DNA of 64,000 nt from Henckelia pumila (GCF_033568475.1 NW_027331840.1:806001-870000); one strand, 5' to 3'; counted from the stretch's first letter, positions 49,001-60,439 are shown. Notes: a model not told the origin generated them from the letters alone. Numbers and translations: made by a program.

Positions 49001-50538
49001 TGTTGTGCAGCTGGAAATTAGAGATCGCGATAAAAAGTAATAAATGCTGTTTTTAAGTCTTACTATGCACAATTGGCTAGGATCTCCACTTACTGTCAAG
49101 CTACAATTCAAAACATTCTATGTTGAATTGTGACTTGATTGTTTATTAATAACCAGATATTTTAAAATGTTGATCACTTGATTTATGCCTTTCTTTGTTG
49201 ACGAGGTTCCTTATTTAATATTTATTACTATCAGTAGATTACTTCGCTATCCTCTTATGTGGTTTGCTTGTACTGTCTCAAGATGAGGTATGATTAACAT
49301 TGAGACTTTTTGAAAATCTTGTAGGTTAAGAGTCGCTTCACAAGTGGCGCTGCTTCACGATCTTTCACCTCTACCTCTTACGATCCCGTGACTCAAAATG
49401 AGTATGAATATGTTAAAGTTGAGAAAAATCCCAAGAAGAAAGGTTATGTCCGGCTTCAAACTACACACGGTGATTTGAACATTGAGCTCCATTGTGATAT
49501 TGCTCCAAGAACATGTGAGAACTTCATCACTCTTTGTGAACGTGGTTATTATAATGGAGTAGTTTTCCACAGAAATATTAGGTACTTGAAATTATTTAAC
49601 AACACTTGTAAAATTTTCTTTTACCCTTAGGACTTTAATATTAACTAATGCTGCACCCAACGAGCAGGAACTTCATGATTCAGGGCGGTGATCCTACTGG
49701 GACTGGGAGAGGAGGTGAGTCGATTTGGGGGAAGCCCTTCAAAGATGAACTTAACTCGAAATTAGTTCATTCTGGGAGAGGTGTTGTTAGTATGGCAAAC
49801 TCAGGTCCTCACACAAATGGTTCACAGTTCTTTATATTGTACAAATCTGCAAATCATTTGAACTTCAAGCACACAGTTTTTGGAATGGTCGTTGGAGGGC
49901 TGACAACCCTCTCAGCATTGGAAAAAGTACCCGTTGATGATGATGACCGTCCTTTGGTTTGTAATCTTCCTTTCTTACAATTTGTTCTTTCCTTTTGTCT
50001 TTAATTTACTGCCTTTTTACCTTTGTATGGATGCTCAACTTTAGTTTTCCAAGTATTTGCTTCTTAGTTTTGACTTTGAGCTTCTATACCTGCTTTTCTG
50101 TTCGCCTTTTGCAGGAAGAAATCAAGATTACAGGTGTAGAAATATATGTCAATCCTTACGCAGAATCTGATGACGAGGACAACACCGATAAAGAGAAGAC
50201 TGCTGATGATGAAGAAAATGTTAGTCTGATTGTCTGGTTGCAGTAATTGTCATTTCATGAATCTTTCTTCAATTTTCAAATGACAATTTTTTTATTGTTT
50301 TCTACGTGTTTTTTTGGAGTGATTTCAGGATAAGATAGGTTCATGGTACAGTAATCCTGGTACGACAGCAGCACAAAATCCTGCTTCGGGTGATGGTGTT
50401 GGAAAGTACTTGAAGGTGAGGATTGCTCCAGCTGCATCTGCCACCACCCTTGATAGTGATGTGCTTGCTGGTTCTGTTGTAAAGAAGAGAAAATTTGGCA
50501 AGTCAAGTGGAGAACTCAAAGATTTTTCTGCTTGGTAG
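46027..50538 (+). CDS. CYP65: U-box cyclophilin (PPIL2/CYP65 type peptidyl-prolyl isomerase)
   Basis: Eleven exons (46027-46154, 46260-46322, 46445-46548, 47714-47805, 47891-47980, 48120-48195, 48301-48668, 49325-49581, 49668-49956, 50115-50219, 50329-50538) give 593 residues, close to the Arabidopsis CYP65/PUB49 length. It starts [21 protein letters not shown]-box at about 38-105 ([29 protein letters not shown]). The middle includes [18 protein letters not shown] and [14 protein letters not shown]. Cyclophilin domain at about 348-500 with [15 protein letters not shown] and [13 protein letters not shown]. The cyclophilin A Trp121 position is His ([10 protein letters not shown]), so cyclosporin binding is unlikely. 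The family is nuclear, spliceosome-associated and has E3 ligase activity. The first intron uses a GC donor (GC|GCAAGT). No break seen. The start at 46027 fits the family; an in-frame GTG upstream was not used. Confidence 0.95.
48914..49041 (+). other. Conserved short reading frame inside CYP65 intron 7
   Basis: [18 protein letters not shown]...[10 protein letters not shown], about 42 codons, looks coding but lies in the intron between exons 7 and 8 and is not in a usable phase. An acceptor-like TTCCTTTTGTACACAG stands just before it. It is retained in frame in the duplicate at 32955. It could be a captured exon or gene fragment, or chance. Confidence 0.3.
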
Positions 50539-52189
50539 GTTTTCCTTGATTTGTGTTACTGATCTAGGTTTCCACTGACTTGAAAATGTTACGACTCGGA
50601 TTTGTCATTGCGTCTGCATTCAGAATAACAGTTTTCAGATATTGTAAGATCTCTTTAGTGACGCCTTCATTACCGAATATAATTTGTAGACATTGTCAGA
50701 CAAATTTTTCGTTGGAACGTGAATTCCATGCTTGTTACTGGTGCATTTTCGTATTAAGATGAAGTGACGGTTCTTAATACCATGCTTTACCCCATCCTTG
50801 CATTATCTCGATGATATGATGTAGAATTCAGTAATAGGAAAAGGATATGGCACCAAGAAATTCCATGTTTTTGACTCTGGTACTTTTATTTGATGGGATT
50901 CCTTGAAGCATATTTGGATTTATGATAGAGCTGGTTGGCATGTTTTCCCTTCCGTATTGTGCCTCCCCACGTTGTTGCAGACATTGCTTCTATGTTTCTG
51001 TAATTGATCAACCATTTATTTAACTTGGGCTATTATTGGTTATTGAAACTAGTATTTGCCTAGTTTTGAACATCATTCTTTTGCAGGATTCTATCGAAAA
51101 CCTGCAGTGTTCTGGTTTTAGACTAGATGTTTTTGAAGCTTGAGTTTCCAGTTTTTGGTCGTGTCTTGTACTATAAAATCTTATTTTTATCGACTAACGA
51201 TTCCAGCACACAGGTTGTGTAACTAATATGATAAATTTGGTAAGTTTGAGAAGATTAATAGATGTGTCTCTGAGCCCATCTTTTCGCTCCGCACTATTCG
51301 AGCCTAACTCTATACTCTTTTAAGTTAAACTCTCACCAATCATAGCTAACAAGATTCTAAAATTTTCAACATCCTAGCTAGCTTTTACTTAGGTAGTGTT
51401 TGGAAGAGCTTTTAGAAATCATTTTTCAACGCTTTCTTCACATTAATTACAAAAATCAATTTTTAGTCTTGAGTTCCGAGCAATATTGCTTTGTTCTCCA
51501 TTGTTTCTACCTTGTCCCCCAAAGCACATGAAAATCTAGATAAATAAAATAAATTTTTGATGTTTTGATTTATGTTCTAATGCTTTCTGCCAAATAACTC
51601 ATGCTCGAGCTTTATATGAGCCAAACTTAAGTGTTCGAAAGCTCACCAGCTATCTCATGAATTCCATCATCATTTGCTTACGTTTATCGGACAGTTGTTG
51701 ATGTTTTCATTTATGTTCTAATGTTTTCTGCATACCAGTCATTGCATGCATGCTGGGAAAGAATTATCGATGGTTTGATTTATGTTCTAATGATATAATT
51801 CGTGAATTTCGGCTCTGTGTAGGTCAACGTTTAAAGTTACCAAACGTGTATTTGCCGACCCTACCCACAGGTAGTCCTGTGGGTTCCTGTGGGTAGCGTG
51901 GCAGATTATCAATCATGGGGTTACATATTGCCCACAGAATACAGCATGTTCAAAACCGTAAACATGTTCAAATACGTACCTATCACAATCCGATTTTGGA
52001 CCGATTACATTAAACCACCTTTAATTATCTTGTCACAGTAATCGATGTCTAAAAACTCACTTTAATTCATCAATGATTCGTTTTACAGAGTTAAAATTGA
52101 ATCAATCTATAGAAAACAGTTACCATCTCAATTAAATTATAATAATAATAATAACAAAAAAAAAAATGTATATAGAAAGGGGACGACTC
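50539..52189. other. CYP65 3' flank and spacer
   Basis: No gene seen. The phrase GATTTATGTTCTAATG (or close variants) recurs near 51566, 51708 and 51777. 51870-51900 carries an imperfect inverted repeat (CCCACAGGTAGTCCTGTGGG). Confidence 0.55.
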
Positions 52190-52972
52190 CTATTGTAGGT
52201 CAAGCGCCGCAATCTTGGTTTTGGCGGCTCGTACAGCGTTTTCCATGTCCTGGAGTTGGGTGAAATCCATGTTCTGGAGAATCATGTCCCACGCGGGTTG
52301 CCCCTTCCCCAACGCCTCTTTGATCCCCTTCTCCATATCCGTCAGCTCGGCCATCTCCGATCCCATAAGGAGCGAGAATTCAGATGTACCGTTCTTGGCC
52401 ACCTCAGAACAAGGATCGGCAATGTAGCGCCTCGCGATCGAGAAGAACATAGGATCTCCTTGCGCGAACGCGTTGCCGAACCTGGAGAAGGCCACGACCC
52501 CCACCTTGGCGTCGAATTTCTCGCAGAAGTGACGGGCCTTCTTGAAGAGGCCTTGGCGCCGTTTTGTGAAGGTTGTGTTCAGTTCACTTCTCTCCTCGAT
52601 CAACTGGATCCCCACCCTCCTGTCCTTTCGTTTCCTCGATGGGTTTAAGGCTACTATCTGGTTTTCTTCTGTCTTTATTGCTACCACCGCAGATGTATCA
52701 CCTTCTTCTACAGGTACTATCTGGTTTTCTTCTGTCACGAGTTCTGTAGATGTATCATCTTCTTCTACAGCTACTATCTGGTTTTCTTCTGTCACGAGTT
52801 CTGTAGATGTATCATCTTCTTCTACAGCTACTATCTGGTTTTTTTCTGTCACGAGTTCTGTAGATGTATCATCTTCTTCTATAGCTACTATCTGGTTTTC
52901 TCCTGTCACGAGTGCTGTAGATGTATTAGCTTCTTCGACATCTACTATCTGGCTTCTTTCTCCTGTGTTCAT
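52190..52972 (-). CDS. Type I (M-alpha-like) MADS-box protein with N-terminal repeats
   Basis: A single-exon frame of 260 residues. The MADS domain spans about 111-170: RKRKDRRVGIQLIEERSELN, TFTKRRQGLFKKARHFCEKF, DAKVGVVAFSRFGNAFAQGDP. The intronless structure and the lack of a K-box fit type I (AGL62/AGL29-like) MADS genes, which act mostly in female gametophyte and endosperm. Unlike usual members, which begin with the MADS domain, about 110 residues precede it. Residues 7-103 are five 19-21-residue repeats (consensus NQIVAVEEDDTSTELVTEE), acidic and Thr/Ser-rich. The first ATG is in frame with all repeats. An internal start at the MADS domain has no obvious ATG, which supports the long form. 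The C-terminus is helical (MAELTDMEKGIKEAL; AVRAAKTKIAALDLQ). Confidence 0.8.
   Translation of the reverse strand: MNTGERSQIVDVEEANTSTALVTGENQIVAIEEDDTSTELVTEKNQIVAVEEDDTSTELVTEENQIVAVEEDDTSTELVTEENQIVPVEEGDTSAVVAIKTEENQIVALNPSRKRKDRRVGIQLIEERSELNTTFTKRRQGLFKKARHFCEKFDAKVGVVAFSRFGNAFAQGDPMFFSIARRYIADPCSEVAKNGTSEFSLLMGSEMAELTDMEKGIKEALGKGQPAWDMILQNMDFTQLQDMENAVRAAKTKIAALDLQ
52664..52954 (-). repeat. 57-bp coding minisatellite in the MADS gene
   Basis: Five tandem copies of about 57 bp, in frame, encode the 19-residue repeats. The central copies are nearly identical (GAAAACCAGATAGTAGCTGT). The copy nearest the MADS domain is six bases longer. Confidence 0.93.
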
Positions 52973-52998
52973 TGTTACGACCGCCCCGCAGATGTTTG

Positions 52999-53065
52999 TA
53001 TGAATGAATGAATGAGTGAATGAATGAAATCAAGAGGGAGATTGCTAATATATATATATATAGTT
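52999..53065 (-). promoter_or_regulatory. GAAT microsatellite and TATA tract before the MADS gene
   Basis: Six to seven GAAT units (53001-53028) and a TATATATATATA tract (about 53050-53062) lie 30-90 bp upstream of the MADS start. The tract may serve as the TATA region. Confidence 0.4.
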
Positions 53066-53629
53066 ACGTCTGTATATGTATGTGCGTATTTGAATAGAAA
53101 ACGAATTTGGTCTATGATGGATTCGTCGTCATCAAATCTCAAATTTTAATTTTAAATAAAAATAATAAATAGAGGACTTTAATAAATTTTAGAAAGTCTC
53201 GACTTGTGTGGTGCAGTCCTAATATAGTAAAATTTATAATATAGTTTTAGATTTTATGGAGACCCCCCTTTTTTTTTTTACCATATTTGAACGGATTGAG
53301 TCTTGATACAAATCAATTAGTTTCCCCCCAAAAGTCATAGAAACCGCTCAAGGCCCGTGTTTCCTTTTCTTGTCGGCCTTTATTCTAGTTGCATGTACAA
53401 CTACTAAAACTATAATCTATACTAATAATATGCACCCAACTCCTTAGTTTAAGGTAACTTATCTTCCTTATTTAACTCATTTTAGTAAACCCACAAAATA
53501 TATATTTTTTCATTCAATAAAATTATTTTAAGAACTTATTTTAGGAAGTTCTAAAAATAACTTCTAAATAAGTTGTAAACCATAATCAATTATTTAAAAG
53601 ATGTAGAAAATTAATTGATTACGTTCAAA

Positions 53630-53870
53630 ATTTAGAGTAGGTACCGTATCTTGTGAGACGACAGTAATTTTACCCATATTTATAACCAAAAGTAATACTT
53701 TTGGCATAAAAATAATATTTTGTGGTAGGTAATCCAAATAGGAGACTCAACAAAAAATAATACTTTTGGTGTAAAAAGTTATATTTTGTAATTGGTGACC
53801 CAAATAAAAGACCCGTCTTATAAAATTGACTCGTGAGACTGTCTTACAGAAGTTTTTGTCAAAAATTTAT
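53630..53870. mobile_element. Short GAGAC-type interspersed repeat (SINE- or MITE-like)
   Basis: TCTTGTGAGACGACAG at one end and CGTGAGACTGTCTTACAG-AAGTTTTTG at the other flank two AAGTAATACTTTTGG-like phrases and GACCCAAATAAAAGACCCG. I recall this layout from a high-copy repeat in asterid genomes. No gene. Confidence 0.5.
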
Positions 53871-54386
53871 GGACACGAATTATCATGTTGGTTGCTGATG
53901 TGGGAGGGTTTAAAAGTGTTATTAAAGAACTCAATTTAATTTATAAAATACAGCTTTTTTAATTATTTTTTTATGGTAAAGCTTGCAAATTTATTAATCA
54001 ATAGACAAATATTTGGTTATAAGATCTACCAACTAAAACGAAAAATGTTCATGTTCCCATACAAATCGAGAAGGGGAAGAAATAGAAAAAAAGAAATCGA
54101 GTTAACAACCACATTCGCCGTTCTACGTATATGAGATATTTCGTGTTTGGAGTAAGCATGAGTAGATGTCGTCAGTAGCTACGGAACTGATGTAACTTAA
54201 GTTTTCCTATGAACTAACGATTGTTTGCACCCCAAAAAAAAAATCAGTTTAAAGCGTGAAAAATCAACTGAAATCTATTAAATCTATCTTATACTAACCG
54301 CATTCCTTATCATACCTGAGAACTTTTTTTTAAAAAATAAAAATCGAAATCCACAATTCATAAGTTAACCTATTATAAATAAATAA

Positions 54387-54423
<37 letters not shown>

Positions 54424-54450
54424 TCTTTTTTATAAAAAGACCTAAACAAT
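53871..54450. other. AT-rich spacer
   Basis: No gene seen. An AT dinucleotide tract lies at 54391-54420. Confidence 0.5.
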
Positions 54451-54458
54451 CTTAGAAG

Positions 54459-54995
54459 TAGGAATGGAAACGGGGTGGGTTTGGGCAAACCCGAGACCCG
54501 CCCCGCCCCGCCCCGTGGACCCGACGGGTCCAATTCGGGCTAGACCCGTTGGATCCGTCAAATTAAATATAATTTAAATTATATTAAATAAAATTTTAAA
54601 TAAGTTAAAAAATTAACAAATCATTATTAAATTTATATTAATAATATTTAAAATAAAAAATATTTTTATAAGTTAAAATATATGATTTTAATTTAAATAA
54701 TAATTAATAACTAAGAAAAAAATCATAATAATATATTTTCATATTAAAAATACCATAATATATTAAAATTATTTAAATCCAAAAATATTATAAACTCAAA
54801 TTAAGGATAAAGTATGATTATGTAATATAATTATATATTGTTAATATATATACATATATAATTTATATTTATATTTAATATATATTTTTTGATGGGGTGG
54901 GTCCCGGCGAGACTCGCTTGGTCGGATCTAAACCCGTCCCGCCGGGCCGGGTTCAATGTGAGGTCGGATTTAAACCTGACTCATTGTCATCCCTA
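54459..54995. mobile_element. hAT-type non-autonomous element (MITE), 537 bp
   Basis: Ends TAGGAATG and CATCCCTA form short terminal inverted repeats. The 8-bp CTTAGAAG directly flanks both sides (54451-54458 and 54996-55003), the target-site length of hAT transposons. GC-rich sub-terminal arms (GGGGTGGGTTTGGG, CCCGCCCCGCCCCG; GGGGTGGGTCCCGG, CCCGTCCCGCCGGG) enclose a 330-bp AT-rich core. No transposase. Confidence 0.82.
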
Positions 54996-55249
54996 CTTAG
55001 AAGAGCTAAGATCGTTGCGCATTGACCATAAAAAAACTTCTATTTCTTTTTTATACATCATATTGGAGTGAGAGATTAGAACCTATGACCTCTGTCAGGT
55101 GGGACTTGGGAGAGGCAATGCTGTCAAACTTACAAGGCTTGAATTTTGGTACCATTGCAAAATTTCAATGTAAAGTATACAAACGTTGGAATTGTAGAAA
55201 TAGAGAGAACAAAATTGTAGAAATCCAAGCTGAATGAACTTGTGGAGTT

Positions 55250-55690
55250 CGCACACCTATTTAACATTCCGACACGATTGCGCTGCCCCTGCTTTTATGC
55301 ACCCAAGCCGTTGATACACGTAACCTCTCCGAATGAATCACCATATAAGAAAGTATTGTTGACATGAAGCTGTAATAGATATTGTCGATTTCGAGCTACA
55401 AGTGCTAGAAGTATCTTGACAGTGATGAGAGTCGCAACATGTGAAGAAGTCTGGATAAAATCAAGACCCGATCCTTCGCAACCAACCGTGCTTTATATAT
55501 GATTGTACTAAAAAGGTCCAGTTGTTGGACTCCATAGCTGCCAATTCACCTTTTTATGGCCTGAAGAGCTACTCTTCATGCTCCACGGCTTAATGATAGT
55601 GTTAAGAGGGTTTATATGCAGATGATCTGGCTTAAATCAGGTTCTTCTAGGATGGTCAAATCAGATTTACTAATCAAATACGAATTAAAA
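55250..55690 (-). mobile_element. Decayed Ty1/copia reverse transcriptase remnant
   Basis: Minus-strand phrases recall copia pol: GELAAMESNNWT, then ARLVAK, then LLALVA and a NNTFLYGD-like stretch. Many breaks; an old fossil with no LTR seen. Confidence 0.55.
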
Positions 55691-55917
55691 TAATTGTTCT
55701 CATGCATAAATTTTCCAATTACGTACAGGGACTCCAAAAACCTGCACAAAAGAGGACTCCACAAGTACAAAAATCTTGAAAAGACACTAGTCGCTCAAAA
55801 TCATTGAAAATTGTTGTTGTATGATGCTGTAGTCAAATGGATGTTTTCCCTTGAACTGGGGTGATCTGCAGGCCAAACTGGCGGATGATCTTTTCCGTTC
55901 GAGGTTTGTAGTCGGTG

Positions 55918-56700
55918 TCATTTCTTCGAATCTGTAAAATATAAAGTGTCACTTCAATTTCTAGAGACAAAAACAGTCGACAGAGCCAAGTGAAACATAA
56001 AGTATCACCTCTATCCCAGGGAAACAAGTTCCCACCAACTCTTTGTAAACAATCAGTGACGGGTTTTGTACGGGAAATCAACATGTTTCTCATGTCGGGT
56101 AAATTCATTCCGTTCTCCAGTGGATTTTTAAACTCAAACGGATTTAGTTGGCCATCGAAAATGTGTGATCTGCTTGCGTCCCAGTCAACTCCTTCACCAG
56201 TTTTGTTCGCAAGCGAACCTCTAGCCCGAGCAGCTTCCAATACTCCTCTTCTTGTCACCATAAAAGCTAACACAACAATCACTGATTAATCAAACTTCTC
56301 CATGATTTTACACCAATCAAGCAGCCAGAGAGCCGGTTTAAACCAAAAAAAAATTGCCATTATCTTCTGGTTTTCCATGCTTATATTGCATTCTGAGCAG
56401 TCTATAACAGAATTTGCAATGACATGCAAAATAATGGGTTTCATATGTTAGAAATGTACCATTACGAGGGACCTTAAAGATGTAATTGGTTGGAAGGCCA
56501 ATGCCAAAACCGAGCAAAGTGAAGCCAATGCTAAATCCGACGCCACAGCCGGCGCCAACATAGCCAATTACTTCAGGGCCAAAGCCAGGGCCCCATCCCA
56601 CGCCGCAACCTATGCCTATTCCAGCTCCCCAAAATGCTCCGTAAGTTGGATGCACTGGGTTCCATCTTTCATATCTCCTGAATATGCTCTTTATAATCAT
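55918..56700 (-). CDS. Cadmium-induced protein AS8-like, glycine-rich membrane protein
   Basis: Coding exons 56700-56460 and 56266-56009, with a last short piece at 55931-55918, give about 170 residues. The N-terminal half is RRYERWNPVHPTYGAFWGAG followed by alternating Gly/hydrophobic residues (GIGCGVGWGPGFGPEVIGYV, GAGCGVGFSIGFTLLGFGIG), suggesting one or two glycine-zipper membrane helices. This resembles the plant protein called cadmium-induced AS8 as I remember it. The second half (VTRRGVLEAARARGSLANKT...) is hydrophilic. A leader intron (57104-56707, GT-AG) separates a non-coding first exon ending at 57105. The final exon is uncertain: the phase-correct reading ends DSKK. Another acceptor would give a longer tail. 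Function unknown. Confidence 0.7.
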
Positions 56701-57211
56701 TTTAACCTGAAATCGAGAAACAAAAAGACGAGAATGGATAAACAATTATTACAATCGACATTCAATTTCAAAAGTTAATGTACACAAAGTATTTCATGAC
56801 AAATACTGTAGACACAAGAAAGCTTCGCTCTTCCAAAACATAACTTCTAATTTCAGAAAATTTATAACTTGAGGCTAGGCTTATCGGAGCGTAAAAACAT
56901 TAAATGGGCAATCAAACCGAATTCGGACGAATTGAAATTGAAATTCTTCCCAAAACAGAACTGAGCAAGGAAACAGTGGGGAAAAAAATTGTAAAAATTC
57001 CATTCCTGTGCGTGCATGCAAGCAAGAACCCACAGAAAAAATGGTAGAATTTGTTTGATAATTACAGTTTCATTAAAATAAAGCCATTGAAGAATTCGAA
57101 GTACCTGGAATTAAATGAGATTTTCGTGTGTCGGAGGCAAGCCAGTGTGAATATGTCGCGTTCACCGTTCAAGCGCTACCGCAAGATTTTGCAGATAACA
57201 TAAGAGTACCT

Positions 57212-57219
57212 TTTTATAG
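57212..57219 (-). promoter_or_regulatory. TATA box of the AS8-like gene
   Basis: TATAAAAA on the minus strand, about 110 bp before the end of the non-coding first exon. Confidence 0.5.
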
Positions 57220-57239
57220 ATATATAAGCTTATGTTTCA

Positions 57240-58480
57240 GCATATATATATAGACAATTATGAATTACCTCTATATATAGTTAAATGATTTAATTAATTA
57301 ATTTTGCACTAATCATATTTATAATATTTATCAAGTAATCAATCGTTATAGATAACGTTTTAATTAGTTCCTTTTTAACTTATCTATATATAACATAACT
57401 TTTAAGATAAATAATTAAATATTATATATGGTGTAAGTTTATCCAATGTTCACGGAATTTATTTAATTCGGCAGATATTGGGCCCAGTGATAAGCAATGG
57501 GACAAAATCTTATCAAATGGGCCTTGTTACTTCCCACGTACATACAAAGGAGTTGCCGTCATAAGCCATAACATAACATATGTGGCCATAAATAAAAGAT
57601 AAAGTTTTGTTTCAAAAAAAAAAAAAAAAAAAAAATATAAAGTTATATCATCTGTTAATTTATTTAATATAAAAAATTTATGAGTGAGATTTTAATAATG
57701 AATAATCTAATATATTAATCCCATATATTATTTAATATCAAATAGGCTCCCAACATTTTTCTATGTGATTCATTTTTTAATTTCATTAAATATATTTTTG
57801 ACGTTATATAATTAAATATCGTTTGATATTAAAAGACGAGTCATTGATTAACTATAAGGGTGTTTGACTAAACTTATTAAAAAGAGCTTATAAGTTTTTA
57901 GAGTTTAAAAGCTGTTTTACAAGCTTATAAGCTGTTATAACTTATTTTAAAAATAAGTTGTTAAGTGTTTGGATAAACTTATTTTAAATAACTTAAAGAT
58001 GTTGATGTGTTTGGTATTATAAGATCTTTTTATTGTCGAAATTACCAAAAAGAATATAATTATATGAAAATAATGTTTCGAGTTATACATATATGAAAAT
58101 ATTTTTAGAATAAACATATATTAAAAAATAAAATTGTTATAATATTTTTATTTTAAAAAAATTTATGTGATTTGGAATTATTTTAAAAAATAATATTTAA
58201 TATTTAATGGGTGGAGGATATGATGGAGATTTATTAAAATATTTAAGGATATTTTAGAGACATAAAATATTAAAATAAGATCTTTTTTTTAAAAAAGTGT
58301 CTCCCCTTACTTTTTTAAAAACAGCTTATAAGCTGTCAAACAGCTTATTTTAACAGCTTATAAGCTATCAAACAGCTTACAAAACAGATGCGGAGAGCTT
58401 TTAAACTCTTAAAAACAGCTTAAACTATTTATTGGTCTCTTCGGATATTTGACTCAATTTTACAAAATATTAGAGTTATA
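57240..58480. other. AT-rich spacer with an AGCTTATAAGCT-rich repeat
   Basis: 57606-57635 is a poly(A) tract. 57866-58440 starts with GGGTGTTTGACTAAACTTATT and has many AGCTTATAAGCT/AACAGCTTATAAGCTGT palindromes at both ends, as in common plant MITEs starting GGGTGTTTGG. The matching right end is not clean. No gene. Confidence 0.5.
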
Positions 58481-60196
58481 TGTTGTGAAAAAGTAAAAAT
58501 TTACGGTAAAAATTATTTTCAAGAAATATCTTTCATCTCGCAGAATAGTGTGCGTTGTACCACTATGTCTTGGAGTGCCACATTTATAACAAGCACTCTC
58601 ATATCTTTTTGAGTGATTTTATTTTCACTCATATTTTCATGCTGCCTTTTTGGGTGGTACGTGACGTTCTTTTGAGATTAGTTATTGAAGTAACTATCTC
58701 GATTATTTTCATATCCACGGCCGTAACTACGACCGCGATCATTTTTACGTCCACGTTCATGACCACATCCATTTCCTCGACCACGACCAAAATCTTATTT
58801 ATGCCTTTGATTTTGGTTTTCATTTTTCATTAAGACATTTGCTTCAGGAAATGTTGTTGATCCAGTGGGTCGTGATTGATGATTTCTTATTAACAATTCG
58901 TTGTTCTTTTCTAGTGATATTGAGCGCAACGAATTCAAGCTTTGCTAAGTTTGACATGGTGGTACTAAAAAAATAACAATGCATTTTATAAGTTAATTTC
59001 CATAAATATGACAATACAAAATAATGGAAGAACGTAAATTACAAGTGCGTATACAAATAGAGAAAAAATATGTGTTGGAAAATCGCTGGTGAGTAAAAGA
59101 CTCGTGAGCATGATGATCATAGTCGTTATGAAAAATATCCTTATAAATGCCATCATCTCCATCTTCGAAAAAACCGAGGATAAAATATTTTGAGAGAAAG
59201 AATGAATTTGGTGTGATTGAAAATGAGTTTGAGTGAACATATTTATAGGGCAAAAACTAGCCGTTTTGTTACCGTTTGTGACCGTTGGGGGTAAAGAAAA
59301 ATTGAGTATGTGTTGAATAAAAATTCGTGATAATCATGTAATGCATATAATGATAATCATAATTAAATAATTATGTATATCATATCACATTATTATAAGG
59401 TCAGTGTCGTAGACAGCCTTTTATATAATGTTGTGAAATTATACCAATATAGTTAGTATAAAGTCAGGTATAGTATATCATATCACATTATTATAAGATC
59501 GGTGTCGTAGACAACCTTTTATATAATAACATGAGATTATACAAATATGGTTAGTATATAAATACACAATAATATATATCATATCACGTTATTATAAGGT
59601 CAGTGTCATAGACAACCTTTTATATAATAACATGAAATTATATATTAATATAGTTAATATATATATATACATAATAAATATATATCACGTTATTGTTTAA
59701 AAACCTTAGAGGCTTTTATACTTGTCGTATCCCTTACCGGGAGTGTGGGATGTCGTCTTAACATCCTCCCAGGATTTATAACAAGTTTTGAAAAAAACTT
59801 ATTTTTTCATAACATGATATTATATATTAATATATACACAATAAAAATATATAAACAGTAAAATAAAAATTCTTACTTGTTGAATATTTTTGACTTCTTC
59901 TTGTATTTTGGAGCGTCGGAAAATATAGAGAACCTTCGAGCGATCGTGCTGATAACGTGTTGTGAAAAAGTAAAAATTTACGGTAAAAAGTAAAAACTCA
60001 AAAACTCAAAATTTATCAAATTCTACACTTTATAAAATTTTTCTCTCTTCACAATTGTGTTTTTCTACACAAATGGAGAGACCTATTTATAGATCTCAAT
60101 TGGAGATTAGTCAAAAATTAATACATCATTAATTACATCATCACACACTAATTTTCAATATTTTACAACTCAATTTTCAACTTTCAACATTCAACA
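58481..60196 (-). mobile_element. Ty1/copia-type remnant with gag zinc-knuckle region
   Basis: The right LTR, 59958-60196 (239 bp), reads on the minus strand from TGTTGAATGTTG to TTTTTCACAACA, with a TATAAATAGG box. Next on the minus strand comes CGTTATCAGCACG as probable primer-site region. The left end keeps only about 30 bp of the same LTR (58481-58511). Between them, 58520-58930 (minus) holds an Arg/Gly-rich GRGRGNG and a CYKCGTPRHSG-like knuckle of copia gag, and 58940-59340 has another TATA-containing, LTR-like stretch. Broken, with pol absent. Confidence 0.6.
59381..59700. repeat. 100-bp tandem repeat inside the copia remnant
   Basis: CATATCACATTATTATAAGG recurs at about 59381, 59480 and 59580, with a partial copy at 59681. 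Each copy continues with GTGTCGTAGACA-CCTTTTATATAAT. Confidence 0.88.
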
Positions 60197-60360
60197 ATAA
60201 ATAATAATATATATTTATATATATTTTCAACATTATAAATCATTATTTTTATGTTATACAACACAATTTATGTGTTGGTCATTTCATTTGTATCGTCCAA
60301 CAATATAAATCATAAATTCCAATATTCGATATTAAACGCGTGAAAGTTAAACCTTCAACA

Positions 60361-60386
60361 TTCCCGCCCTTACAAATTCGTCCCGC
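60361..60386 (+). promoter_or_regulatory. E2F-like site before the coiled-coil gene
   Basis: TTCCCGCC (60361-60368) and TCCCGC (about 60381) lie 55-80 bp before the ATG. They match the E2F/DP core and suggest S-phase-linked expression. Confidence 0.4.
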
Positions 60387-60439
60387 TAACTCTCTCAGGA
60401 AAGTAACTTCATTCGGGGAATAAAGACTTGCAGCGAAAA

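Noticed and set aside
52542-53003. 153-residue plus-strand frame with TIWFSSVTSSVDVSSSS repeats
   Set aside because: Antisense of the MADS N-terminal repeats; no promoter or homology seen.
58555-58833. Plus-strand 92-residue frame as a membrane protein
   Set aside because: Antisense of the Arg/Gly-rich copia gag remnant.
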